From Phycomyces nitens (taxonomy: Eukaryota > Mucoromycota > Mucoromycetes > Mucorales > Phycomycetaceae): a stretch of DNA of 64,000 nucleotides. The position numbers were made by a program, and so were the translations under genes. The notes under the pieces are model-generated. The model saw nothing but the letters and a program-made list of their open reading frames with translations. It was not told where the DNA came from and made no database searches. Of the stretch, positions 1-16,872 are shown one piece after another. Within the stretch, counting starts at the first letter, position 1. Every line of letters starts with the position of its first letter. The stretch is from NCBI GenBank assembly GCA_022702545.1, contig JAHRBC010000004.1, positions 3,658,001 through 3,722,000 on the forward strand, in the 5' to 3' direction.

Positions 1-3000
1 AAAGAGGCTGTGCTTATATCAAAGAAAGTACAGCAGATCATCAAGGAAAAGGATTATGAAAACAAAAAGAGATTTACTCTGGATGAATTTGTGAGTAAAT
101 ACGGCAACAATGATCCCCAAGTCAACGAGTGGCTCGAAAAAGGCAAGGACATGGCCATAAATCAGGAAAACTCCAAAAATGAGAAGACAAAGGACGACTT
201 TGAACTCACTGAAGAGGAGAAAACCGCCCTGGAGATGTACATTGGCTATTTCTGGGAGAGAGATATCGGGGCTTGTCTCAGATCTGATCCTATTGATATC
301 ATCAAATTCATTTGTACTATCGAACAAACCGAATATGATATCCCAGACGTCTTTGGCCGTACTCCTCTTCACTATGCCGCCTGCACCGGTTCATTCTCCT
401 GTACGTCTCTTTTGCTAAAGAAAAACATCAATGTGAATGCAGAAGACAATGACAAGGTATTTTAACTTATATTTAAAAAATCATTTATGGATATACACAG
501 TCTAAAACATCTGTTTGATATACTACTTGTATAGAATGGTCCTTTGCAATTGGCTCTGGGATATGGACATATTGACTATTCCTCAATGCTTTGCAATGAA
601 GGAGCCGATACTTCAAAGGATATGGTACTGCCTGACACAGAAAGTGTATCTACCTTTCATTATAGTTTATCCAAAGCAATCATGAACATGACCTACATCA
701 TTATGGACCGCGGTGTGAAAATTCTTGGTAAGGATCTAGATGACCTCTCTGTTTTCTTAAATTTTTCTAATCCCAAAAAAAACATCTAGAGTTTCTCAGA
801 GACGCATTGGTCACAGGTAATATATATATATATATACCAAGTTTATCCACTCTTTTTTTTTTTTTTTTTTGAAAAAAGATACTTACAATTTGTCTTGTCA
901 AATAGGAAAATTCCACTTGGCAGAAGTCTTACTTCGGTCTGCTGATGATGAAACCATTCTGAAATCCGTCACGGCAGATAATAAGAACCTTTGGCATATT
1001 ATCACTGATTTTAGACCCTTTGACACGTAAGTTTATACAATCATTCCTTTTTGTTTTGTAATTAAACCAACAAAAATTTCTTGAAGTGATACCTGGAGCG
1101 AGTATTACCCAGAGCTCTTGAACCGAATCAATGCTCTCAACATAACCACCTCCATCGATTCCTATGGCTGTACTCCTGCTCACTATGCAGCAAAACATGG
1201 CCAGTTGGCACTTTTGAAAATATTGATTGATCTCAAGCTGTGTCCAATTGGTATGCTTGACAAAAATGGTGTATCAGAATTATGGTATGCCGTATCATCC
1301 AACGAAACCGAGTGCGTCGAGGTATGTCAACGTTGATATAAATTTTGAATGAAATGTTCCCTTTATCAAAGGCTCTAATATTGAAATATTTTAAAGGCTC
1401 TATTAGAAACCGGTGCATCTGTGGCTCATGTCACCACCGAAGAGATCAAGTCCATTGTACTTATTGCGACCGAGTATAAGAACACCAAAGTCTTGAAACT
1501 ACTTTTGGATGCCGGAGCTCCTACAAACGCTGACAGAGGGTTCAAGCGAAGAGACGCTGTTTCTGAAGCTTGTTTTACTCATAATACAGATAACTTGCAG
1601 GTAATTATATCTTTAAAATAAGGACAACCAAATCACATTTACTGATATACTTTGTAAAAAGCTTCTTATTGAAGCAAGGGCTGATTTGGATCACCCATCG
1701 GCTGTATACATTGGCGACAGTCTCACAGAGTACACCGAGTCTACTCCTTTGTTTACTGCCTCGCACTCTGCAAACCCAGATTTATTTGAGGTAATTAGAG
1801 GAATCCCAAGCTTTATGGATCTACCAATATAAAGCATCTCTTTATTTTTCTAGATGCTTTTGAAAGCCGGGGCAGATCCTAATGCCTTTCACCGTACTTT
1901 CAAGGCAGAGGGAAACCATGTGACTACGCTGTTCATCTATCTCTCTGATAGAAACAAAACAAAACAATTGCATGTAAGGATACATAATATCAAGTAAATT
2001 ATTTTTGGGCCTTGTTAAACCATGGGTTATAGACACTGTTGAACTACAATGTGGATCTCAATGCAAAGGCTCCTGGGTCATCTCGTTCCATCTTTTACAC
2101 TTACTTTTTTGAAAAAAGACAACTAAAGGATGAAGATGTATGTATTTTGTGGAAATGATTAAATACTTGCACAACTAATAAGCTGTTTATTTTAGCATAC
2201 TATATATGAGCATATGCTTCATTACTCTTCTGTCGACATTAATACCATTGATGAAGAGACAGGCGAAACCCCACTGGAAGCTGCCATACGCGAAAACGAC
2301 CCGATACTTGTTGAGGTATGTATTGTACTCAAAATAGCCTACAATTATTAATCATGTTTGCCATAAACTCTAGCGTCTTCTCGAAGTACACGCAGACCCG
2401 AATATTGAAAGCTGTAAGAAGAATCTAGGAAAAACTTCGGATATCTATGAGGACAAGGTCAATGCAGTGTTTCATGCTGTCTTGCAAAATCGAATGTCTA
2501 TACTCCTGGTTATTTGCGAAAAGACTACTGTACCAATTAATTGGTTTGCTCGCGATAACCAAGGCAGGACTGTTGTCGCTCGTCTTATCACCGGATCTCA
2601 AGGGTACTATTATGATAATATTCATATACTCACCTATATCTCGAGATCAGTTGGAAGTAGATTCCGTGAATTGGCCATGACCGTAGATAATCAAGGTGAG
2701 ATAACAAAATCGTGCTATTCATTGTTTGCTTACCAATATTGTTACTTGTTATACTTAGGCCGCTCTTCTATATCGCATGCCAGATCTCGGTTCTCAAAGG
2801 ATGCATATAATAAATTGATCAAGAGTGGAGTTGATCCAGATTCTGAGGATGATATTACTGAAACTGAAGACATGATGGAGATTACCGACTTTATTCCTTC
2901 TCAGACCATTGAACAAGATGCAGATGCCGAGCGAGCAATCCTCCAGGCCAGGGTCAATGCATTGAAAGAAGACGTTGTTATGGAAGATAAGAAACCGATT

Positions 3001-5351
3001 GAAGTTGACCCTCACTCAAATCTTGGAAACATTGGATATGTCGTTTGTGATGACGACGACGAGCCCTATGATATAATGGTGATGAAGATTGAAATCTTCT
3101 CCAACAACTACAGCCGCAACATGTAAGCTACTACACGTAATTCATATCGTATTCTAAAGCACAGCAATTGTCTCATAGGTTTTACAAAATGTCAATCATA
3201 TACAACAAACTCATTGATGTCTATATTCTCTGGACTCGCTGGGGAGCCTTTGGCGAAACAGGAATGCACCAAAAGACACCATTCCTTACTAAAGAACAAG
3301 TTGTCATGGAATTCAAGGCCTTGTTCCGTGCAAAGACCGGAAACCTTTGGGACGACAAGGAATCAAACTTTGTCTCCAAGCCTGGACGTTACATGCTGAT
3401 TCCAGCCAAACGTGATAAAGAAGATGTTATTCTCGAGGAGTTTGACTTTAGACAGTCAAGCGTTGAATCAAGTCTCCATAATAGCCTCCGCAACACGATG
3501 CAATTGTTCTGCAACTTTGATTTCCTCCAGGTTGCTTACAAGAGAGCCACAATAGATATTCCTATTGGACAGGTTCCTCAAAAAACAATTGACGATGCCC
3601 TAGACATTCTGAACCAAATCCAAAAGGTACAGACTGATTTTGAAGAAAAGAGAAAGACACTGGCTGCGTACGAACAACACACTGCCCGAAAATGTAAGTT
3701 GACTATAATACCAATATGTGATCAAGATATTAACTTCTTACATACAATCTAGTGATCAACCATGAGCTTGTTAAGCTTAGCAGCAGTTACTATCGCCTTT
3801 TGCCACGAAATAACACTGAAAACAAAAGCATCGAGCCAATGCTCAGAGAAGGCCAGCTACACTTTGAAATGGCCAGACAAAGCGACTTATCCTACCTCAA
3901 TTTTGCCGCAAATCTCATCTTGGCTGCCAAACACCATATTTCTGAAACCCATCCTATTGACTATGTGTATCAAACCCTTGGGTGCTCTTTGAGCGAAGTA
4001 TCCAAAGACGGTCCTACTGCAAATGAATACACAGTCATCAGAAAGTACATGAAATCCACAGCAAAGCATAATAACTACGAAATAGCCCACTTGTTTTCTG
4101 CCAGTCGTTTTGGAGAGCAAGAGCGTTTCAAGCCATTTGAGAATAACGAAAACCGCAAGCTACTCTGGCATGGGTCAAATATCAGTAACTTTATGGGAAT
4201 TCTCAAGCAAGGTTTACGGTGCCGACCTCGAATTGCTGAGCAGCATGTAAGCCAAGATAATAGATATACATGTTAGAGATTTACTAAACGCCTCTCTGTT
4301 TTTCTAGGGTGCTCAATACGGACACGGCCTATACTTTGGAGACATGTTTTCCAAAGCAATTTCTTATGCCAGTAACGGCGACGGATTTGATAATAAGGCT
4401 TATAAGCTTCTATTGCTTTGTGAAGTAGCCCTTGGAAAAGAATGTGAGATGGGGCATTACCGACTAGACGAATACTCGGAAGCAAAGGGCCACATGTCTA
4501 TCAAAGCTCTTGGAAAAGAGCAGCCTGATCCTGCAAATGCTGTTTATGACAAGAACGGGGTAAGTTGTTAAACACTGCAATATTATTATTATTTTAAAAA
4601 TAGACATCTAATATCTTTATATTATAGCTTCAAATTCCTCTTGGGCCAATAATGCAGACAAAATCGAAGAGCTATACCTATTTAGACTACAACGAGTATA
4701 TCGTTCGCAACGAGGCCCAGGTTAAGATCCGGTATCTTGTTTTGGTGCGTGAGAGCAGCTACTGTTCTTTGTGCCAGAGCAGTGTCGGAAAAACGTCGAT
4801 CAAGCCACTAGATGAATACAAGTTAAAGACATACGGTCTTACAGATTTCAACGAATATGAAAGACAACTTCTTCAGGTTTATCTAACTCTAAACAATTTG
4901 AACCCAAAGCAACTGTTTGATGAAGAACTAGCCGAATATATTGCAGAAAAAAGATATCGTAAGTACACGATGTTATGCTTGGAAATTGAGAATATAATCT
5001 AAAACACATCATTATTAGTCAAGACCTGGAAGACTCCTATGGATTTGACATGTAGAAGCAAGGTGTGCCGTAATTGTGCACACGGTATCACTTCCAATAT
5101 TCTCGCCGATAATATACGCTCTAAATCATCAAATCTGCCAGGTAAACAGAAATTATGACAGACTTTTTCGGATATATCATGGATCTAGTTTATATGAATA
5201 ATGCTCTAACATGGATTATAATATCATAGGTGGAATCCATAAAAATCCTCAATGTAAATATGGAGTCAAGTGTATTCAACAACATACTCTTGAACACACA
5301 AAGACATACCAGCATTGGCGCGAACAGATGGTGGATGTACCTAGCTCATAA
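1..5351 (+). CDS. Ankyrin-WGR poly(ADP-ribose) polymerase with C-terminal PBZ-like zinc finger (5' partial)
   Basis: Transfers ADP-ribose from NAD+ to proteins in the nucleus; expected role in DNA damage and chromatin. The frame is open at the left edge, so the start lies upstream. Eighteen exons join in frame: 1-456, 535-727, 790-816, 906-1026, 1087-1321, 1397-1600, 1662-1790, 1854-1973, 2033-2137, 2196-2315, 2374-2695, 2759-3122, 3179-3693, 3753-4246, 4308-4559, 4628-4958, 5019-5141, 5230-5351. Domain order: ankyrin repeats (GRTPLHYAACTGS; GCTPAHYAAKHGQ), WGR-like segment (LWTRWGAFGETG, about 3225-3265), helical regulatory domain, then the catalytic domain. The H-Y-E triad is visible: His in LLWHGSN (4169-4171), Tyr after YGHGLYFGD, Glu in YNEYIV (4694-4696), as expected for a true polymerase. 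The tail is Cys-rich and ends in CKYGVKC followed by two His, a PBZ-like pattern. Identity of the PARP core is secure; the zinc-finger call is an inference. Confidence 0.93.
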
Positions 5352-6994
5352 ATCTATGTACTATTTTCTTATTCCTTTTTTATTATTTATGTTATTCTTT
5401 ATGTTATTCTATGGTATGAATTTCTTATATTTACACGTTTCTCTCTATACATGTCTCTTTCAAGTAACATTATATTGGCTTGCTAATTTTCAATTGATGT
5501 CATGTTCTTTTCAAAAGATTATATAGAAGAAGAAAAAGGATGTATATTATTGATAGAAACCATACGCTTAGAAAGAATAACTATAATAAAAACTATATTT
5601 GGTTTGCTAGTACCGTATTTTTAACATTACCAAATATTTCCAAATATGAATTGTAAATATCCTACGATAAAAGAGAGTCGGTTTAGTAGCACGGAATAAT
5701 TTGTCTAATATTTTTTGGGGTTTTTGAACCAATTGCTTGAGGGCATTATTTAAAGCATTGAAAAAAAAAAGACATATGCACGTACCATCTACATGCTCTT
5801 GCCGCCCATATCAAGGCATAGTACTCGACAAAGTAATGGATTGATCAATCGAATTTGATGGTAAATTAAACACGTTTATAATCATGTCTTGAAATTGTAT
5901 AAATATAAAATATCGAGACATTTTGTATTGACACTATCAATGCTAAAAGATTCCAATCATTTTTATTTGGTTATCTCTAGAGTTCATATCGCAATGCAAA
6001 GCATAGAATATTTCTAGTATTCATATGTATGCCAACTGATAGATCAAAAGCTTATCTTTAAATGGTTCCTCGTGGTAGGTGTGGACCTAAAAATAGAGTA
6101 CAAGGACTCGATGCTCTGTGGTGAGATGAGCAAATGTATCTTTCTTTTTCTATACATAACAGAGTTCCCTAGATAAGAATTTTTGGGATGAATTTTGGAT
6201 AAACAAACTGATAAGGCGCTTAGAGATCAAGATAGCAACCTTGTATATTATTAATCTATCGAGATAACAGGCATGTCCCTCGTTATATAGTGCTGGTAGC
6301 CTGGATTCTTTCGCGCGCAATTATTACCAGATCTGCAGCTGGCCATATTTCCAAGGATACCCTCTTAAAAAAACAAAACAATAACTTGTTTCCAAGGATA
6401 CACACAGCTGCCTAAAATACCCTATTCCACTTGATCTTTTGACTTTGGCTGGTGTTTAAAAACCAGAGAAAATTATTTCCAAAACTGGGCAAAGTATGAT
6501 TGTAACTGTCGTGCTTCATTAAAGAGGTTTGATTATCATTGCAAGTATTACGGAAAACAAGACCATGCCATTGTCAAGGTATATCAAATCGCCCCAAAGG
6601 CGTTTAAAACTGAGTGCACGGTCTGTAAATATTTTATTTTTAAATGTGGGGTAATGTAGATTGAACCACAGTAGATTGGACTTGGATATTCCCGCGGTAT
6701 AAAGCATATGAATTCTATCCTGCTTCTAATGACCCAGTTGCTGGCTATACAGATTCTAAATATAAAGAAAATCAAGGGGATTTGTGTTTCCTATTCTCAA
6801 TAGATCGATCAAGAGGTCAAGGCTACAGTGAGGATAATAGGAAAAAAAAAGATAATATTTCCCATGCAGACAAACATTTAAGCATGGCAAAAACATCCGA
6901 GTCACAAAATACATTTAAGATTATCTCAGCAGCAATAGGCACACCAAAATGGGCAAAAAGTGTGTGAATTAGCTTTGCATTCCATTCATCTACC
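5352..6994. other. Intergenic, AT-rich, no gene seen
   Basis: About 1.6 kb between the PARP stop and the oxidoreductase start. Only short shadow ORFs lie here, none with protein-like composition or matching splice sites. The last 200 bases should hold the promoter of the downstream gene. No repeat family or RNA gene was recognised. Confidence 0.6.
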
Positions 6995-8133
6995 ATGAAG
7001 GCATTCGTTGTTAACAAATGGCTAAAGGGCCCCGAAGAACTCGTGCTGCAGAACAACGTGCCTGTGCCTGAACCAAAGGAGGGTGAGCTGCAGGTGGAAG
7101 TAAAGGCTGTTGGTCTCAACTTCTTTGACACACTAATGGTAAATAGTGTATTATGAAACAAAGAGTATTTCTGGGTACTGACACGCTGAAAAGATCCAAG
7201 GGCGTTATCAGATCAAACCCCCGTTCCCCTTTATTCCTGGCGCCGAGTTCTCTGGCGTCGTGTTAAAGTCGCGCGCACCTGGCTTCAAGGCCGGTGATCG
7301 AGTGTTTGGAAGTGGTTATTCTTTTGCTGAGGTGATTTCCGTTCCATCTAAAAATGTACTGCCAATGCCCGATCACATGTCGTTTGAAGAAGCAGCTGGT
7401 ATCTATATAACATACCCAACTAGCTATAGTGCCTTGGTGCTGCGTGGGCAACTCAAGGCAGGAGAGACATGTCTTGTACATGCTGCAGCTGGAGGTGTCG
7501 GCATTGCTGCTGTCCAGATCGCAAAGGCCCTAGGAGCTACTGTCATTGCCACTGCAGGCTCCCCTGAAAAACTCCAGGTTGCCAAGTCTTATGGTGCAGA
7601 CATTGCGATCAACTACCGCGACAAGGACTGGACTGAGCAGGTCAAGAAGGCTACAGGTGGACGTGGAGTAGATGTTGTATATGATCCAGTTGGTCTTGTG
7701 GAAGAGAGGTGAGCCAATCATATTATTGTGCCTGTGCTTATTCAGTATCCTGTGCCAGTACAAAGTGCACTGCATTCAGTGGCCGTATCTTGATCATTGG
7801 ATTTGCAAAGGGTGCAATTGAGAAGATTGCCATGAACCGCCTTTTGTTGAAGAATATCTCGGCAGTGTAAGTCAGAGGATGATCATCGTATCTTGTTCTA
7901 AATTCGGCCTTAGTGGTCTTCATTGGGGAGCTTATGTAAAGCATGAGCCAGAGAAGATCCCTCTAGTATGGGATGCTCTGTTTGATCTCTTCAAGTCTGG
8001 CAAGATCAAGTCTGCATTGTATGAAAGAAAGTACAATTTGGGAAGCATTCCAGAGGGAATGCATGCTATTAATGAACGTGCTACACATGCTAAAGTAGTT
8101 GCCATAGTAACTCAAAATGACAGTAGGTTATAA
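6995..8133 (+). CDS. Quinone oxidoreductase-like medium-chain dehydrogenase/reductase
   Basis: Four exons (6995-7138, 7194-7708, 7759-7866, 7914-8133) give 328 aa, a normal length for the zeta-crystallin/QOR branch of the MDR superfamily. The start ATG at 6995 begins MKAFVVNKW, the typical first beta strand of the GroES-like N-terminal domain. The Rossmann fold shows the glycine-rich loop AAAGGVGIAAVQIAKALGA (about 7482-7540), followed by GADIAINYRDKDW and DVVYDPVG, all family hallmarks of NADPH-dependent quinone or enone reduction. No zinc-binding Cys cluster is seen, which fits a zinc-free QOR rather than an alcohol dehydrogenase. The C-terminus keeps the usual SGKIKS and HAKVV elements. 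It is probably cytosolic or mitochondrial; no targeting peptide is evident. The exact substrate cannot be read from sequence. Confidence 0.93.
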
Positions 8134-8695
8134 ACTGTTTCCCACAACCGAAATGAAAATATCGCGTGATTGGCTGTACTTGTGATTTAGTCGGGTTGGG
8201 CTCGCACAAGGAGTTTATTAAAAACAAGATGCGTAGAAGAGGGTTGTGAAAAAGACAGAATTAAGCCCACGTTGGCAAAACTATAGGCTGCAATTCACCC
8301 TCATTGTCAGTGATCTCCGCAGCGACAGGTTTGTGGAGATGCTGAAAACAGTGGTCCGTGGACAGGTTTAAAGAGGCTGCAAAAGAGAAGACGAATATCC
8401 TCATTGTATTTAACGGTTGGAATCTATAATCACCATGGAAACCATCTTGGCGCCATCTGATTCCATTCGACTTTTCAAAAATAAAAACATAACTATAAAA
8501 ATACTTCAAACTCGAAAGATTCAAGAACGACAGCGGAGATGACTTGGGGGACAAGGAGGCGAGAGACAAGAAACCTTATTGGTACGAAAGCTTCTTGGTT
8601 TTCCATTGGTGACGACATATTCAATGTCTGGGCTTGTCCAAAGTGTGTGTAAAAAGACAATTGTTTCCGTTTAGACGAGTCTTTGCCATAACACC
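8134..8695. promoter_or_regulatory. Intergenic / upstream region of the HSF-type gene
   Basis: 562 bases between a stop and the next ATG. It must hold the 3' end of the oxidoreductase transcript and the promoter of the downstream factor. No TATA box or heat-shock element could be assigned with confidence, and overlapping minus-strand ORFs lack protein-like composition. Confidence 0.4.
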
Positions 8696-10293
8696 ATGCA
8701 TCACCATCGCCGATCATCCTCAAACGCATCTGTCAATAGTAACTTTTCACTATATGACACCAGCTCGATTCAAAGACCCTTTAATGTCCAAACATCACAA
8801 CCTTCCCAGCATCTTTTAGTCCAGCCAGCTCAGATGCCAACTCAAAAACCCTCTCACACCAATACATTTGTTCACAAGCTATACAAGTAAGCATGAATTG
8901 TATAAATGTGAATTTTGACTCTGATTCTTTTCATAAAATAGCATGGTGATTGATAGCCAATATCAACATCTCATTGCATGGAGCTACACTGGATCTTCAT
9001 TTATTGTTTGCAATATCATGGAATTCTCTCGTGATGTTCTTCCCAAGCATTTTAAACACAATAATTTCTCCAGTTTTGTCAGACAACTCAACATGTAAGT
9101 TTACTTGTTCTGGTCTGGAACCCAATTGGCTACTTAAATTCTTATCTTTCTCAGGTATGGATTCCACAAAGTCAACAAGTCTCCAAGAGGCCACCGTACT
9201 CTAGCTGAGAACCAGATCTGGGAATTCTCTCACCCAAAGTTCCTTCGTGACCGAGCAGACCTTCTTGACGATATCAAGCGAAAATCAATGGAATCTGCAA
9301 CGGACAATACACGAAGGGACACTGGAGACCTGAGTACTCATGTCACAATGATGCAGGTCACTCAATCAGACATGATGCAGCAGATTGGACATCTGTATGA
9401 AAACTTTAATTCAGTTGTCAAGGAACTCGCAGAGACAAAGAGAAAACAAGAACAACAGAACCAAATGATGAAATCAGTAATTCAGTACATAACTCAACGC
9501 AATGGTGGTAAGTGAAATAATAATAATAGTAATAATAATAGTAGATAAAAAGATCTGATAAGTGGTGAGAACGGGCGGGGTTGTAAATGAGTGCCAAATT
9601 AAGAAACACCAGCCGTTGTCAATGGCAACCTCTATTTTTAATGATGGCGATAAAAATAATATTAGCAATCTAGTGATGGCAATAATAACAATAATAATAA
9701 TAAAGCAATAAACAAAAAACAAAAAACCATTAATAAAGAAATAAAAAACAAGAATAATAATAATAATAATAAAAACATTAATTATTAATGATAATAATTT
9801 TATCATTTATATTGTAGGCCAACTCCCACTTGAGCTTCACAGCATCAATCAATACGCCACATCCCAGGCAGCCGAAGAAAGGCCGCCTTCCATTTTTGTC
9901 ACTTCTCACGACCCAGCCTCCAATGAAGGCTCTAATATGTTGCAAGACATGTACCTTGTCTCGCGTGCTCCCCTCTCAGTCCAAACCCAAGGTCTACAAC
10001 AAGCCCCCACTCTATGCTCAAGCAACCGATCTTCTCTATCTCTCGGTCCATACGGCACTCCACTCCCACCTAGCCCTAGTCCAAGCACAATGGTTTCTGA
10101 CGATGAACTTGATGCCTCGAGCCCTCTCTACTCGCCCAACTCTCCCTATACTCCCAGCCATTCACGATCCCACTCATCTTCATCCCATTACGCCAACAGT
10201 CTCAAACCATCCTCCGCACACACTTCCAGCCGTACCGAAAGCTCATCAAGCAACTTTAGCTTCTCAAACCCCCTCGATCCTCTTTCCCATTAA
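8696..10293 (+). CDS. HSF-type DNA-binding transcription factor
   Basis: Four exons (8696-8886, 8942-9094, 9155-9507, 9818-10293) give 390 aa. The winged-helix HSF domain spans roughly residues 57-155: [21 protein letters not shown], then the recognition-helix core [21 protein letters not shown] and the wing [23 protein letters not shown] Gln-rich heptad segment follows (about residues 180-235; [18 protein letters not shown]), the expected trimerisation coiled coil. The C-terminal third is Ser/Pro-rich and disordered, as in fungal activators. It should bind nGAAn repeats in stress-gene promoters in the nucleus. Fungi carry Hsf1, Skn7 and Sfl1 types; no Skn7 receiver domain is present, and Hsf1 versus Sfl1 cannot be decided. 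The third intron is unusually long at 310 nt and full of AAT repeats. Confidence 0.93.
9508..9817 (+). repeat. Long AAT-rich intron of the HSF-type gene
   Basis: A 310-nt intron (GTAAGT...TAG), several times longer than others in the window. It is packed with imperfect AAT/AAC triplets, notably 9514-9540, 9680-9710 and 9750-9800. The flanking exons join as Gly codon G|GC in frame. Confidence 0.8.
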
Positions 10294-11979
10294 ATATAGT
10301 TTAATTAAGCTAGCTTCGCATGTATTCTTATATTTCCATTCTCATTCTGTGAAATAGCCACACCATCTCTTGCATTTAATGCGCATTTCCTATCCATAAA
10401 GAGGGTTGATATATTTATGCCACACTATCACCAAAGCAGCCATCTTTAACAAGTATCAAGAGATTGCAAGGGATATCAAGCATGACAGTTACCATTACAT
10501 AATCATGCTATTAAACGGCTCGTGGCAAGTTAAGCTTAATGTTTGCAGAATATTATCCCGTTTTATTCAATAAATGGCCTTTATTCTTGGCCTGTTTATA
10601 GCCAACCCTAATGTCATTATCCCATTTCAGGTATCTCTAATCCTGTATTTTTGATTGCCATTTCAATAGAGTATTGGATTTTGACCCCATTCCCACTCTC
10701 CCTATTGAAAAATCTCACTAGTATCCATGACCTGCTCTTGCTGCTGTTACTGTTGCTATTGTTTAAGTCTTGCTGGCATTAAAAGCAGAATATGTTATAC
10801 TCTTCTGTCTTTATTGGCCTGTTTACCATTGCCATAAAAGTTTTTTTTTTCAACGCACTAGTCGTTATTTTCTGCCTATAAAAATAGATTTTTATCAAAT
10901 AATTGTACACCATTGGCAGCAGAATAATTGCAATATTAACATTGTACAAGGTCTCGAATGCATTGATATTCGATTCAATATTTCTACTGATTCAAGAGGT
11001 TATAATTTAATCCGAGAGTCTTGGTTTCTATGAAAACCCCAAGAACTGGGAGATTTCCCATTGCAGATTGTAAATGGCTCGATTTGTTTATGGTACGAAA
11101 CGAGTTCGCCTAAAAGTCTTGCTACCAGCATCAATTTTGCTCGACATTCTTGCATTACATGGCTAGGAATCTTTGTACCTTTTTACAATTACTTGGTATT
11201 CCATAGATATATAAACATACGAGGCACAAACTATTGTTTCGAGAGGACAATGGGTGGAATAGTACAATTGGCTTAAACTTGCAGGTTTAGAGACACTAAA
11301 GGTGTATACTTTGCATTGAATAGCCTGGTACTACTGTTGTTCCACAAAAGACCAATCTAATCTCAATGTAACCAGAAATTACAAGTCTACATGTATCTAA
11401 CCTAGCTGATATATCCTCCAACCAGCCTTTGAAATGTTTCCTGGTAACTGAGAACCCTAGCCATCTTAAAGTTTAAAGCTAATCAATTGCTTGCCTTTAA
11501 ACAATTGCTTTCATTTGATATCATTCTATTACTGTATCCACCAATCTGGGTGAATTCCAGCCAATTGAGCATACAATCAATGCCATCTTGGCCCCCCTCC
11601 TCCTCTTCTCATACCCCTTCCTCCACATCTCTCTCTTTTTTTTATCTTTCACAAGCATAAAGGATGACGGAGACAAAAAATAGAAAAAATAAAATGACGT
11701 CCAGTGACTGTTGCAGTGTTTGACTTTATCGCGTTCCTTCTGTTGCTTCGTTTTTTGTCTTTTTTTTATTAATATTTTACTTCTTTCTAAATCTCAAGTT
11801 ACCTGAAAGCATCCAAGACCGCTCTTATGACGACCCGAAGAGTAAGAAGATTTAGCCTTGAATTGGCTTTGTAGCCGCAACCTATCACCATCAACCCAAC
11901 CGAATCAAACCAACCGAATGACTCACCTTATGTTTTCTTATTTCTGACCTTGCTCCAGTCTTCAACCAGAGCACAACAC
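10294..11979. other. Intergenic, no gene seen; CT-rich promoter before ISWI
   Basis: About 1.7 kb. ORFs of 70-90 codons here have no splice partners or recognisable motifs and are taken as chance. A pyrimidine-rich stretch at about 11589-11645 and T runs near 11755 precede the ISWI start, as in several other promoters in this window. Confidence 0.55.
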
Positions 11980-16512
<4,533 letters not shown>

Positions 16513-16872
16513 TTATAATTATAATTTTAATTATCATTATTTCTCATTTCTCTTTTGTAATTCTTGTGCTTCCAATTCATTCGCTTCATAACCAAAATAT
16601 ACGACCAAATAAAATTGCTTATCGAAATGGATCTAGCAATAACACAAATGATTGGGATAACTCTTGTGATTCATACTTTGAAGTACAGTCTTTTTTTTTG
16701 TGATTGGAACTGACAGGGTGATAACAAAGAATAAGGGTTAGATGGGGGGGATAGACAATTGCTCAAAAAAAAGGGGGAGAAGAGATTGAGAGAGGGGTTG
16801 TATATGTTGCGGTCGTTTGGTGGTAAGAATAACAATACAAAGTGCATGGATAATTCATAAAATAAAGAGTTT
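16513..16872. other. Convergent 3' intergenic region, no gene
   Basis: 360 bases between the ISWI stop (+) and the Rab5 stop (-). It must hold both 3' UTRs and polyadenylation signals; AATAAA-like strings occur near 16608 and 16860. A short G run lies at 16743-16750. Nothing else seen. Confidence 0.5.

Noticed and set aside
9830..10357. 175-codon plus-strand ORF in the last HSF exon
   Set aside because: Overlaps the HSF C-terminus in another frame; the splice join and stop at 10293 fit the HSF frame instead.
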